A stretch of DNA of 64,000 nucleotides from Hyphomicrobium_A sp963776675. GTDB lineage: Bacteria; Pseudomonadota; Alphaproteobacteria; Rhizobiales; Hyphomicrobiaceae. A model generated the notes under the pieces. That model ran no database searches. It was given only the letters and a program-made list of their open reading frames with translations, and was not told the DNA's origin. A program made the translations under genes and the position numbers. This document shows, piece by piece, positions 35,745 to 46,290 of this stretch. The stretch spans positions 124,001-188,000 of the forward strand of contig CAVZNR010000049.1 in NCBI GenBank assembly GCA_963776675.1, read 5' to 3'. How positions within the stretch are numbered: position 1 is the stretch's first letter; every line of letters begins with the position of its first letter.

Positions 35745-37022
35745 TCAGCCGAATCCGGCCTTGAGCCATTGGCCGACGCGCCCGAGGTATCCCTCCCCTG
35801 CGGACTCGCGGTCACTGCCCGAGAAGACCTCCTCGCCGCCTGCAGCTGCGATGGCGAGGAGACCGGCAACTGTTGCAAACGCCGGACTTGAGACACTTTC
35901 CGGTAGTCCTGCCACCTGCTGCGGCCGCGCCACCCGCGCCGGCCGGCCAAGCACATTGGCGGCAAACTCACCAAATCCGACGAGACCGGTGGTGCCACCC
36001 GTCAGCACCACGCGGTCGCCGGCAAACTGCGATACGCCGGCCAAATCCATTCGCTCGCGCACCAGCCCCAGGATGTTTGCCACCCGCGGGCGAATGATCT
36101 CAGCGAGCTCTGCTTTCGTCGCGCGACCACGCGTGCCTTCGTCCCCGCCCGCAAGCGCATAGGAGATGGCCTCGTGCTCGTCCGACTGAGCGCCCACCAT
36201 TGTGCCATATAGCGTCTTGATTCGCTCGGCTTCCGCAAGCGGCGTCTGCAACGCGTGCGCGATGTCGAACGTGATGTGGTGGCCACCCATCGGAACGGTA
36301 GCGGCATGAATGAAGTGGCCTTGGGCGAACACCGCCACTGTTGCCGTTCCGCCACCGATATCGATGCAAGTAACGCCAAGGCGACGCTCCTCCTCGCTGG
36401 TGGCCGCTATGGCGCTGGCGTAGGGCGAGACGACGAGGGCGCGGACCGCGAGGTAGCACCGTTCCACCACGAGCAACAGGTTGCGGACGGGGGCCTCGTC
36501 GGCGGTGACCGTGTGCAGGTCGGCCGACAGCTGGCGCGCCGCCATGCCGCGCGGATCGCTGGCACCTGGCATGCCGTCGAGACGGAAGCCCAGCCGGTTG
36601 AGATGTATCAGCGTCCGCCCGTCCTTTTCGGCCCACGTGCGCCCGCCCGCCATCGCGCGCTCAATATCCCGCGTGCGCACGATGCCGCCGTCGACATCGA
36701 CGGTTGCCGCAAAGTTCGACGACTGCAGCCGGCCACAGGAAACGGAGACGAACACCTCCTCGAGCGTCACGCGCGCCTTGCGCTCGGCCTGCGCGATCGT
36801 TGCGCGAATCGAGGCTTCGGCCTCGTCGAGATCGGTGATGACGCCGCCCTTGAGGCCACGGGCGCGCAGGTGGCCGACGCCGAGCACGTTGATGCGCCGC
36901 CCCTCGCCTGGGTGCTCTGGCGGCTCGAGCGCGGCGATGATACAGGCGACCTTGCTTGTGCCGACGTCGAGCAGCCCCACCACTTCCGTGTGCCTGCCCT
37001 CTATCCTGTCGCGGCTCAACAT
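35745..37022 (-). CDS. ftsA: Cell division protein FtsA
   Basis: Actin-like ATPase that tethers FtsZ to the membrane. The protein has GLLDVGTSKVACIIAAL (phosphate-1), the 1C-domain segment KGGVITDLDEAEASIRA, CIDIGGGTATVAVFA (phosphate-2), VVLTGGTTGLVGFGEFAA (adenosine), and a C-terminal amphipathic helix YLGRVGQWLKAGFG for membrane binding. ATG 37022 is placed 6 nt after AGGAG; TTG 37028 is an alternative. The length, 425 residues, is normal. Confidence 0.96.
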   Translation of the reverse strand: MLSRDRIEGRHTEVVGLLDVGTSKVACIIAALEPPEHPGEGRRINVLGVGHLRARGLKGGVITDLDEAEASIRATIAQAERKARVTLEEVFVSVSCGRLQSSNFAATVDVDGGIVRTRDIERAMAGGRTWAEKDGRTLIHLNRLGFRLDGMPGASDPRGMAARQLSADLHTVTADEAPVRNLLLVVERCYLAVRALVVSPYASAIAATSEEERRLGVTCIDIGGGTATVAVFAQGHFIHAATVPMGGHHITFDIAHALQTPLAEAERIKTLYGTMVGAQSDEHEAISYALAGGDEGTRGRATKAELAEIIRPRVANILGLVRERMDLAGVSQFAGDRVVLTGGTTGLVGFGEFAANVLGRPARVARPQQVAGLPESVSSPAFATVAGLLAIAAAGGEEVFSGSDRESAGEGYLGRVGQWLKAGFG

Positions 37023-37036
37023 CTCCAACTCCTAGG

Positions 37037-37954
37037 CTAGCTTTGCGGGGCGGTTCGCGTGTCGCGGCGCACGGCGATGCGTCCCGGCGTGCGCAGATCG
37101 ATGATGAGGTCGTGGCCTGAAAGAAGCGCGCCGAGGTTGTCGGCGGAGGCCAGCGCCGCCAGCGCGACGGCCTCGCGGTCGGCCGCAAGGTGGATGGTGA
37201 GGCGATCCTTCAAATGCAGCGTCCAGCGGCGCTCGCCGACGCGCTCGGCGAGTTCGAGCCGCTTCCAGATGCTCGGATAGCTCATGATGAGATCTAGAAG
37301 GGCCTGAGCCTGCTGCGGCGCTCCCCTGCCGGCAACGTGCGGCAGGTTCACCCGCGTGCCCGGCTTGACGCCCGATAGGACATGGCCCTCCGCATCGATG
37401 AGATTGGCGCGATCGCCCTTCATCCAGAGAGCGGCGGGCTTGCGCTCGGTAACGCGAATGTCGAGAGATCCGGGAAAGACGCGCGCAATGCTGGCGGTCT
37501 CGATCCAGGGCAGCGCCTCGATGCGCGCTCGTGCAGCCGCCCCGTCGAACGTCAACATCGAGTGGGCGTTGGGCAGGTTGACGGCTTCGAAAATGTCGGA
37601 GTCGGGCGTGAAGCGTTGCCCGGTCAACGCAACCTGGTCAATGCCAAGGCCGGCCCACACGAGTGCAGCTTGCGCGTCTTGCATAAGGGAGGCGACGGTG
37701 CGCGTCTCACGCCCGCCATGCGTCAGCAGCGAGAAAGCCAGCGCCCCCGACAAAGTGGCGAAGATCGCCATGCCCAGCTTACGCCCGTAGGCACGAGGAC
37801 GCGGTTTTCTGCGGGGGCGGGCGGGCGAGAAGGCAAGCGCCCCGGTCGACGTCGGGGTCAGAGGCGTGTGCTGGGGCTCAGAGGTCGCGGGGTTGAGTGC
37901 CGGTGCGATGCGCACCTGCCGCCAAAACCCGAAAGCGCCCCCTACCTGTTGCAA
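37037..37954 (-). CDS. ftsQ: Cell division protein FtsQ
   Basis: Bitopic divisome protein linking cytoplasmic and periplasmic parts. It has a Pro/Arg-rich cytoplasmic head (ARPRRKPRPRAYGRKLG), a membrane helix (MAIFATLSGALAFSLL), a POTRA domain (ALTGQRFTPDSDIFEAVNLP, RIEALPWIETASIARVFPG), and the FtsQ beta domain (RKPAALWMKGDRANLIDAEG). The start is uncertain: TTG 37954, with GAGGA six bases upstream, is chosen, giving a 13-nt overlap with ddl; TTG 37975 would add seven residues. Confidence 0.88.
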   Translation of the reverse strand: MQQVGGAFGFWRQVRIAPALNPATSEPQHTPLTPTSTGALAFSPARPRRKPRPRAYGRKLGMAIFATLSGALAFSLLTHGGRETRTVASLMQDAQAALVWAGLGIDQVALTGQRFTPDSDIFEAVNLPNAHSMLTFDGAAARARIEALPWIETASIARVFPGSLDIRVTERKPAALWMKGDRANLIDAEGHVLSGVKPGTRVNLPHVAGRGAPQQAQALLDLIMSYPSIWKRLELAERVGERRWTLHLKDRLTIHLAADREAVALAALASADNLGALLSGHDLIIDLRTPGRIAVRRDTRTAPQS

Positions 37955-38889
37955 CTCGCATCCTCGACCAGCCAACGTACGAGCTCGCCGAACGACCAGC
38001 CAGCATGTTGCGCCAGCTCAGGAACCAGCGATGTCTCGGTCATACCCGGTTGGGTGTTGACCTCGAGGCAAATCAGCTCGCCTGTCCCATCGGTCCGATC
38101 GTCGTAGCGAAAATCCGCCCGCGCCGCGCCCCGACAACCGAGCGACCTGCAGGCGGCCAACGTGTATTTCCGGACCAATTGGTAAACATCGGGTAAAATA
38201 TCGGCGGGTAGCGCGTGACGCGAGCCGCCGGGCGCATACTTGGCCTCGTAGTCGTAGAAGGCGAGCCCCTTCAGGGGCACGATCTCGATGACGTCCGATA
38301 CGAACTCGCCGATCACCGCACAGGTCAATTCGCGGCCGGGGATGTAGCGCTCGACCATGACGAGATCGTCGGGATCGCCGCCTTGTGCGATCGTCTCGGG
38401 CGGTCGATTGGCGCCGATTTCGACGATGACGACGCCGACACTCGAGCCTTCCGCGACCGGCTTCACCACATAGGGCGGCTTCAGGACGTGCTGCGCCAGC
38501 GCTTCGCGTCGTGTGACGACCTCGGCATCCGCCACCGGAACGCCGGCCGGGCGCATCACGTCCTTGGCGCGCTCCTTGTGCATGGCGAGCGCAGAAGCCA
38601 ATACGCCCGAGTGCGTATAGGGCAGGCCGAGGCACTCCAGTACGCCCTGGATGCAGCCGTCCTCGCCGAAGCGGCCGTGCAGGGCATTGAAGCAGACGTC
38701 GGGCTTGATCTTTGCCAGCTGCGCGGCGACGTCGCGACCGACGTCGATCTTGCTGACGCGATATCCCTCGCCTTCGAGGGCCGCGGCCACCGCCGCACCC
38801 GAGTTGAGACTGACCTCGCGTTCTGCCGACCAGCCGCCCATGAGCACGGCGACGTGGTCGTGCGTGCGCGGCGGTGCTTGCCCGATCAT
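37942..38889 (-). CDS. ddl: D-alanine--D-alanine ligase
   Basis: Makes the D-Ala-D-Ala dipeptide used by MurF. The 315-residue ATP-grasp enzyme has VAVLMGGWSAEREVSLNSG, CFNALHGRFGEDGCIQGVLE, the ATP-binding PPYVVKPVAEGSSVGVVIV, ERYIPGRELTCAVIG, and the C-terminal metal-binding motif ICLEVNTQPGMTETSLVP. It overlaps murB by 4 nt upstream and ftsQ downstream, so its translation is coupled within the cluster. Confidence 0.96.
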   Translation of the reverse strand: MIGQAPPRTHDHVAVLMGGWSAEREVSLNSGAAVAAALEGEGYRVSKIDVGRDVAAQLAKIKPDVCFNALHGRFGEDGCIQGVLECLGLPYTHSGVLASALAMHKERAKDVMRPAGVPVADAEVVTRREALAQHVLKPPYVVKPVAEGSSVGVVIVEIGANRPPETIAQGGDPDDLVMVERYIPGRELTCAVIGEFVSDVIEIVPLKGLAFYDYEAKYAPGGSRHALPADILPDVYQLVRKYTLAACRSLGCRGAARADFRYDDRTDGTGELICLEVNTQPGMTETSLVPELAQHAGWSFGELVRWLVEDASCNR

Positions 38890-39851
38890 TGTACCGTTAC
38901 CTCCGCCAGCGCTTCACCCGTCGGGCAGCCCGGCAGCGGCAGGCCGAGCCGAATAATCTCCCACTGCAGCGAGACGCCAGAGCGCGCCTTCACGCGGGCG
39001 CGCACGGTTTCGCCGAGGCGCTCGATGTCCGCGCCGGTGGCGCCACCTTCGTTGATGAGAAAGTTGCAGTGCATGTCCGAAACCTTGGCTCCGCCCACAC
39101 GCAAGCCGCGGCAGCCGGCCTCGTCGATGAGCTTCCAGGCGCTCGCGCCGGGAGGATTCTTGAAGGTCGAGCCGCCGGTGCGCTCGCGGATCGGCTGGTT
39201 CTTCTCGCGGTAGTCGGCGACCTCCTCCATCTCGCGCTGGATCGCAGCCGGGTCGCCGGGCGCTCCCTGGAACAGCGCCTCGGTGAGGATGAAGTCGGCG
39301 GGCACACCTGCGTGGCGATACGTGAAGCCCATATCCGCGAGCGAAAGCACGTGAATATTGCCCTCGCGGTCGACGGCGCGAGCCTCGATTAGCACATCCT
39401 TCGTCTCGCGCCCGTGAGCGCCGGCATTCATGCGCAAGGCACCGCCGATCGAGCCGGGAATGCCGCGGTAGAACGCTAGCCCGGCGATACCCGCCTCCGC
39501 CGCTGCGCGTGCCACCTTCACATCGGGAACCGCAGTGCCGGCGCGCACGCGTTGGCCGGGCTCCGCCGTGACCGCGGCGAAACCGCGCCCAAGCCGCAAG
39601 ACCACTCCCGGCAGGCCGCCGTCGCGCACGAGCAGATTGGAGCCGAGCCCGACGATGGTCACAGGCAGGTCGCCAGGGATCCCCTTGAGGAAGTAGGCGA
39701 GATCCGCCTCGTCGGCGGGAGCGAAAAGAACCTGCGCCGGACCGCCGACGCGGAACCAGGTGATGTCGGCGAGTGGCACATTGGCCGTAAGCCGCCCCTT
39801 GAGATCGGGCAGCTTTCCCTTGAGATCGGCGGTGAGGTCAGGAAACGTCAA
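38886..39851 (-). CDS. murB: UDP-N-acetylenolpyruvoylglucosamine reductase
   Basis: FAD-dependent enzyme that completes UDP-MurNAc. Motifs are TWFRVGGPAQVLF, IVGLGSNLLVRDGGLPGVV (FAD loop), AGLAFYRGIPGSIGGALRMNAG, and the catalytic serine region in RTGGSTFKNPPG, with the late SDMHCNFLINEGGAT. The start is taken as TTG 39851, six or seven bases after GCCGGAGGCG; TTG 39869 is also open. The region just upstream carries a 24-bp tandem repeat containing the same ribosome-binding sequence. Confidence 0.95.
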   Translation of the reverse strand: MTFPDLTADLKGKLPDLKGRLTANVPLADITWFRVGGPAQVLFAPADEADLAYFLKGIPGDLPVTIVGLGSNLLVRDGGLPGVVLRLGRGFAAVTAEPGQRVRAGTAVPDVKVARAAAEAGIAGLAFYRGIPGSIGGALRMNAGAHGRETKDVLIEARAVDREGNIHVLSLADMGFTYRHAGVPADFILTEALFQGAPGDPAAIQREMEEVADYREKNQPIRERTGGSTFKNPPGASAWKLIDEAGCRGLRVGGAKVSDMHCNFLINEGGATGADIERLGETVRARVKARSGVSLQWEIIRLGLPLPGCPTGEALAEVTVQ

Positions 39852-39881
39852 CGGGCGCCTCCGGCGCAAGTATCAAAGCGC

Positions 39882-39945
39882 AGCGCGCCTCCGGCACGCG
39901 GTCATAGCGCGCCTCCGGCACGCGGTCATAGCGCGCCTCCGGCAC
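39882..39945. repeat. 24-bp tandem repeat carrying SD and ATG, murC-murB junction
   Basis: Two full copies (39882-39905 and 39906-39929) and about 15 bp of a third. Read on the minus strand each full unit contains GCCGGAGGCGCGCT followed by ATGACC or a variant. The murC stop codon (TGA 39928-39926) lies inside. An 18-codon mini-ORF begins at ATG 39931. Confidence 0.88.
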
Positions 39946-41365
39946 GACGCGGCTCCTGCGTGCCGAGCCAGTCGGGTAGCGCATGCGCCCACTCTGTAGA
40001 CGTGCCGGCGCCAAGGCAGACGACGGTGTCGCCGGGACGCAGAATGCGGTGCAGAAGCGGCACCAGGTCCCGCGGGTTGTCGATGGCGATGGGAGCAGGA
40101 TGTCCCGCGGCCTTGATGCCTTCGGCCATGTAGTGGTGGTCGATGCCCTGAATGGGCTGCTCGCCGGCCGAGTAAAGCGGCGCGACGATCACGCTGTCGG
40201 CATCCCGGAAGCAGGCGCAGAACTCGGCGAAAAGGTCGTGCACACGGCTGTAGCGGTGCGGCTCGAACACGGCCACGAGGCGCCCTGGGACGCTGGGCCG
40301 CGCCGCGGCCAGCACAGCGGCAATCTCGGTGGGATGATGGGCGTAGTCATCGTAGATGGCCGCATCGTTCCAGGTGCCCGTCAGCTCGAAACGGCGCTTG
40401 ACCCCCTTGAAGCTGGCGAGGCTCCTCGCGATGGCGTCATCGGGGATGCCGGCTTCCGCGGCGGTCGCGATCGCAGCCAGCGCGTTGAGCGCATTGTGCT
40501 CGCCGAGAATGGGAATTCGCCACCCGCGGAGCTGCCGCGCGCCGCCCTGCACACGTGCGCTGAGGTCGGCATCGATCACGATGGCGCCGTGCTCATGGCT
40601 GAGGCCGCGCAGCACGAGGTCGGCGCCCGGCGAAGTGCCATAGGTCAGCAGCCGGCGGCCGTCGCGGCGCAACTCGAGCCGCTCGACCATCTCGCGCACC
40701 ACAGGATGGTCGATGCACGTGACCGCAAGCCCGTAGAAGGGAATGTTGCGGAAGAAGGTCTCGAATTCGCGATGCATATTCTCGACCGTGCCGAAGTGGT
40801 CGAGGTGCTCGGGATCGATGTTGGTGACGATGCCGATCTGGGTGGGAAGCCTGACGAAGGTGCCGTCGGACTCGTCCGCCTCGACGATCATCCACTTGCC
40901 CTTGCCGAGTCGCGCATTCGTCAGCCAGTCGCTGATGATGCCGCCGGAGATTACGGTGGGGTCCGCGCCGCTCGCCACGAACATATGGGCGATCAGCGAC
41001 GTGGTGGTGGTCTTGCCATGCGTGCCGGTGACCGAGACCGTGGAGTAGAGCCGCATCAGCTCGGCCAGGATCTCGGCCCGGCGAATTACGGGCAATCCCT
41101 TGGCCCGGGCGGCTTCCAGCTCCGGATTGGCCGCCTTCACCGCGCTTGAAATGAGCACGTAGCGCGCGCCGACAAGGTTCACCGGGTCGTGCCCGATGAA
41201 GACGCGCACGCCCTTGGCGCGCAGGCGGCGTACGTTGGCGCTGTCCTTCTGGTCGCTTCCCTGGACCGCATAGCCTTTGGCCACCAGGATCTCAGCGATG
41301 GCGCTCATGCCGATGCCGCCGATGCCGATGATGTGGAAGGTCCCGATCTCACGGGGCATTTGCAT
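39926..41365 (-). CDS. murC: UDP-N-acetylmuramate--L-alanine ligase
   Basis: First Mur ligase; adds L-Ala to UDP-MurNAc. The 479-residue protein has the Rossmann start FHIIGIGGIGMSAIAEIL, the ATP loop VTGTHGKTTTTSLIAHMF, IVEADESDGTFVRLP, NIDPEHLDHFG, a third-domain signature DDYAHHPTEIAAVLAA and VFEPHRYSRVHDLF. ATG 41365 is used; ATG 41359 is two codons downstream. The C-terminus (RRAGGAL) is encoded by the first unit of the 24-bp repeat. Confidence 0.97.
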   Translation of the reverse strand: MQMPREIGTFHIIGIGGIGMSAIAEILVAKGYAVQGSDQKDSANVRRLRAKGVRVFIGHDPVNLVGARYVLISSAVKAANPELEAARAKGLPVIRRAEILAELMRLYSTVSVTGTHGKTTTTSLIAHMFVASGADPTVISGGIISDWLTNARLGKGKWMIVEADESDGTFVRLPTQIGIVTNIDPEHLDHFGTVENMHREFETFFRNIPFYGLAVTCIDHPVVREMVERLELRRDGRRLLTYGTSPGADLVLRGLSHEHGAIVIDADLSARVQGGARQLRGWRIPILGEHNALNALAAIATAAEAGIPDDAIARSLASFKGVKRRFELTGTWNDAAIYDDYAHHPTEIAAVLAAARPSVPGRLVAVFEPHRYSRVHDLFAEFCACFRDADSVIVAPLYSAGEQPIQGIDHHYMAEGIKAAGHPAPIAIDNPRDLVPLLHRILRPGDTVVCLGAGTSTEWAHALPDWLGTQEPRRAGGAL

Positions 41366-41426
41366 GGTGTTAGACTTCCCTCGTCCCCTTGTGCCGCCGT
41401 CTAATGCCGCTAGCTTCTTGGCCCGC

Positions 41427-42557
41427 TTATGGCGCCGCCCCCACGGCGCCGCGTTTTTCCGTCATCAGGGCTACCACCAGATCGGCAAGGCGTCCTACTG
41501 CGTCTGGGCGCCCGAGCCGCTTGGCCGCGGCGGCGGCCGCCTCCAGCCCATCAGAATTGCCAAGAAGTATACCGATATCGCTCGCCAAGCGCGCGGGTGA
41601 AAGCTGCTTTTGCTCGATACACCAAGCCGCACCCGATTCGGCAAGCCTCTGCGCGTTCTGGAGCTGGTCGTTGTCGAGAGCATGCGGCAGCGGAACGAGG
41701 ATCGAAGGGCGTCCGATAACCGTCAGCTCTGCCACCGTGGAGGCCCCCGATCGGGCAATGACTAGGTGCGCACCCGCGATCCGTTGCGGCAGATCGCGAA
41801 AAAAGGCCGCCACCTCGGCGCGGATGCCGGCATCGCGGTAGGCGGCTACGACGGCGTCGACGTCCTCCGCGCGGGCCTGCTGCACCACGTTGAGGCGTCC
41901 ACGCACGTTGGGCGACAGCTCGGCCAGAGCCGGTGGCACAACCTCGGAGAAGAACCGCGCACCCTGGCTGCCGCCGAACACGACCAACTCAATTGGGCCG
42001 GCAGGCTGCGGCTTGGCATAGGGACGCTGCGCCGCCTCGATCACGGCGGAGCGCACTGGGTTGCCGGTCAACGTCGCCTTAGGTTGCAGATCCGCTCCCA
42101 ACAGCTTCGTCGTCTCAAACGAGGTGGCGACGCGCGTCACGCCTTTGGCCAGCATGCGATTGGCACGCCCGAGAACGGCGTTCTGCTCGTGGAGGGCGGT
42201 TGGAATCCTGCGCAGGCTCGCGGCCTTCAGAGGCGGATATGTCGGATAGCCGCCGAATCCAACGACGACGGCGGGCTTTACCTTGCCCAGCAGTCGGAAC
42301 GCGGCAGCAAGCCCGCGAGCCAGCAGGTAAGCCGTGCGCGCCATAGCTGCTGGCGAACGGCCGGCGAGCGTGGCTGCCGGCACGCGGTAGGTCTGCCGGG
42401 CCGGAAAGCCGGTGCCATAACGATCCCCGCGCATGTCGGTAACGAGATCGACCACGATGCCGCGGCGCTGCAGTTCTTCCGCCAGTGCCTGCGCGGGAAA
42501 CAGATGCCCGCCGGTGCCGCCCGCGGCTAGCAGAATCGATTTCTGCTCATCCCTCAC
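41427..42557 (-). CDS. murG: MurG, lipid II-forming GlcNAc transferase
   Basis: Adds GlcNAc to lipid I on the inner face of the membrane. The 376-residue GT28 protein shows ILLAAGGTGGHLFPAQALAEEL, VVGFGGYPTYPPL, ALHEQNAVLGRANRML, VFGGSQGARFFSEVVP and the UDP-GlcNAc-binding VIARSGASTVAELTVIGRPSILVPLP with HALDNDQLQNA. It starts with GTG 42557, overlapping the ftsW stop by 4 nt (GTGA). Confidence 0.97.
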   Translation of the reverse strand: MRDEQKSILLAAGGTGGHLFPAQALAEELQRRGIVVDLVTDMRGDRYGTGFPARQTYRVPAATLAGRSPAAMARTAYLLARGLAAAFRLLGKVKPAVVVGFGGYPTYPPLKAASLRRIPTALHEQNAVLGRANRMLAKGVTRVATSFETTKLLGADLQPKATLTGNPVRSAVIEAAQRPYAKPQPAGPIELVVFGGSQGARFFSEVVPPALAELSPNVRGRLNVVQQARAEDVDAVVAAYRDAGIRAEVAAFFRDLPQRIAGAHLVIARSGASTVAELTVIGRPSILVPLPHALDNDQLQNAQRLAESGAAWCIEQKQLSPARLASDIGILLGNSDGLEAAAAAAKRLGRPDAVGRLADLVVALMTEKRGAVGAAP

Positions 42558-43728
42558 TTGCGCACCGATCCAGTTTGCTCAAATCCCGACACCTGGCCCA
42601 TCAGAGGCGGCGTTCTCACGCGCGCGGGGTCCGGGCGCCGCCGCGTTAGCGCCAGCAGCATGCCCAGCGTAATCGATACCGCCAGCGTCGACGATCCGCC
42701 CGCCGAGATGAAGGGAAGCGTGATGCCCTTGGCCGGCAACAAGCCGACGTTCACGCCCATATTGATCAGGGCCTGTAGGCCGAATAACAACGCAAGCCCC
42801 TGGATGGCAAGGCGCGTCGCCGCATCGGGCTCCTGCGCCGCCTTCACCAGCGCCCGCATCACGACGAAAGCGAACAGGCCGACAAGCACGAGGCAGGCGA
42901 CCACGCCGTACTCCTCGGCAACGACGGCGAAGATGAAGTCGGTGTGCGCGTCGGGGAGCACATTCTTGATCGTGCCCTCGCCTGGGCCGCGCCCGAGGAA
43001 CCCGCCTTCGGAGAACGACTTCATCGCACGATCGATCTGCGAATACTCATTCGGAGCCGGCGAGAGGAAGCGATCGACGCGTATGCGCACATGGTCGAAG
43101 GTCGTGTAGGCGAACACCATGCCGAGCAGACCGCAGGCGCCGACGATACCGGCGCCGAGCAGCGGCTGGCCCGAAAGGTAGTACAGCGCACCCCACACGG
43201 CACACAGCAGCAGCGTCTGGCCGACGTCGGGCTCGGCCAAAAGCAGGCCTGCGAGCAAAGCTGCAAGCCCAATCGCGAAGGTGAGCGCCGGCATGTCGTG
43301 ACGCTTCTCGCTTTCGGCGAACAGCCACGCCGCCACCACCACGAACGCAGGCTTGGCGAACTCCGAGGGCTGGATCGAATGGCCGCCGAAAAACAGCCAG
43401 CGGCGGGCGCCATTGATTTCGGCCCCGACCAGGTGCACGGCGAACATGCCCCCGACCGCAAGGACCAGGAGTAGAAGCGACAGCCGGCGGACACCGCGCG
43501 GCGAGAACAGCGATACCGCGAGCATGACCAACACGCCGGCAGCCGAAAAGACGAGATGGCGCTCCACGAAATAATAGGTGGGCAGCCCCTTCTTGATTGC
43601 CACTGCGGGGCTGGCGGCGAGCGAGAGCACGAGCCCAGCACCGACGATCGTCAGGATCGCGCCGACCAGCACGTGGTCGACGGTGAACCACCATTCAGCG
43701 GTGCGGCTTCTGTCGGCGCGCGACACCC

Positions 43729-43732
<4 letters not shown>
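42554..43732 (-). CDS. ftsW: FtsW, septal SEDS peptidoglycan polymerase
   Basis: Polytopic glycosyltransferase acting with FtsI at the septum. The 392-residue protein has about ten membrane helices and SEDS signatures: NGARRWLFFGGHSIQPSEFAK, LLLAEPDVGQTLLLCAVWG (with the catalytic Asp), FLGRGPGEGTIKNVLPDAHTDFIFAVVAEE, and MGVNVGLLPAKGITLPFIS with the usual GGSS following. It overlaps murD and murG by 4 nt each. Confidence 0.96.
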
Positions 43733-45141
<1,409 letters not shown>

Positions 45142-45179
45142 GCGGCCAACTTAACGCGGAATACGCTGGGATCGTGGCT

Positions 45180-46262
45180 TTAGCGCAATTTCAGAGTGGC
45201 AAGCCCCACCAGTGCCAGCACCACCGAGATGATCCAGAAGCGCACGACGACGGTCGATTCCTGCCAGCCTTGTTGTTCGTAGTGGTGATGCAGGGGTGCC
45301 ATGCGGAATACGCGTTTGCCCGTCATTCGGTAGGAGGCGACCTGAATGATGACCGACATCGTCTCCAGCACGAATAGCCCACCGACGATCGCAAGAACGA
45401 TCTCGTGCTTGGTCGCAACCGCAATAGCGCCCAGCGCGCCACCCAGCGCCAGCGAGCCCGTATCGCCCATGAAGATCATGGCGGGCGGCGCGTTGAACCA
45501 CAGAAAGCCGAGGCCGGCTCCGATGAGCGCGCCGCAGATGATCGACAGCTCGCCGGTGCCTGCGACGTAATGGATCTGCAGATAGCTTGCGAATTTCGCG
45601 TTGCCGATCAGGTAGGCGATAAGGCCGAAGGTCGCCGCCGCGATCATCACCGGCACGATGGCGAGCCCGTCGAGGCCATCTGTGAGATTGACGGCATTGC
45701 CGGCCCCCGCGATCACCAGAATGCCGACCAGGACGAAGAACGGCCCCAGGACCAACACGACGTTCTTGAAGAACGGCAGGGTTAGCACGTCGGAGATTTC
45801 CGGGGGCCCGAGCCACATGACGAGCGCCGTCGCGATCGCCGCCACCACCACCTCGAGCCCAAAGCGGAGGCGCCGCGAGAAGCCCGAGGTCGAGCGCCGC
45901 GTCACCTTGAGGTAGTCGTCGTAGAAGCCGATGCCGCCATAGCTGAGCGTCACGCCCAGAACGATCCAGATGTAGGGATTGGCAAGGTTCGACCAGAGCA
46001 GCGTCGACACGGTGACGCCGGCAATGATCATAAGCCCACCCATGGTCGGCGTGCCGACTTTGAGCAGATGTCCCTTGGGCCCGTCGTCGCGGATCGGTTG
46101 GCCCTTGCCCTGCTTCACGCGCAACAGATCAATAATGCCCGGCCCGAACAGCATGACGAACAAAAGTGCGGTGAAGATCGCCGCTCCCGTGCGGAAGGTG
46201 ATGTAGCGGAAAACGTTCAGCACACCTAACTCGTCGCTGAAGTTTACGAGCTCGTAGAGCAT
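45180..46262 (-). CDS. mraY: MraY, phospho-MurNAc-pentapeptide translocase
   Basis: Transfers phospho-MurNAc-pentapeptide to undecaprenyl phosphate, forming lipid I. The 360-residue, ten-helix protein has GPKGHLLKVGTPTMGGLMI, the Asp pair region GFYDDYLKVTRRSTSG, NAVNLTDGLDGLAIVPVM (catalytic Asp cluster), LWFNAPPAMIFMGDTGSLALG and the cytoplasmic APLHHHYEQQGW. The length equals that of typical MraY. It lies between murF and murD. Confidence 0.97.
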   Translation of the reverse strand: MLYELVNFSDELGVLNVFRYITFRTGAAIFTALLFVMLFGPGIIDLLRVKQGKGQPIRDDGPKGHLLKVGTPTMGGLMIIAGVTVSTLLWSNLANPYIWIVLGVTLSYGGIGFYDDYLKVTRRSTSGFSRRLRFGLEVVVAAIATALVMWLGPPEISDVLTLPFFKNVVLVLGPFFVLVGILVIAGAGNAVNLTDGLDGLAIVPVMIAAATFGLIAYLIGNAKFASYLQIHYVAGTGELSIICGALIGAGLGFLWFNAPPAMIFMGDTGSLALGGALGAIAVATKHEIVLAIVGGLFVLETMSVIIQVASYRMTGKRVFRMAPLHHHYEQQGWQESTVVVRFWIISVVLALVGLATLKLR

Positions 46263-46290
46263 CTATCCCCTCCGAAACGACAACGCCGCC

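Noticed and set aside
39882..39945. CRISPR-like short repeats
   Set aside because: Units are contiguous with no spacers and lie in the murC-murB junction; it is a tandem repeat.
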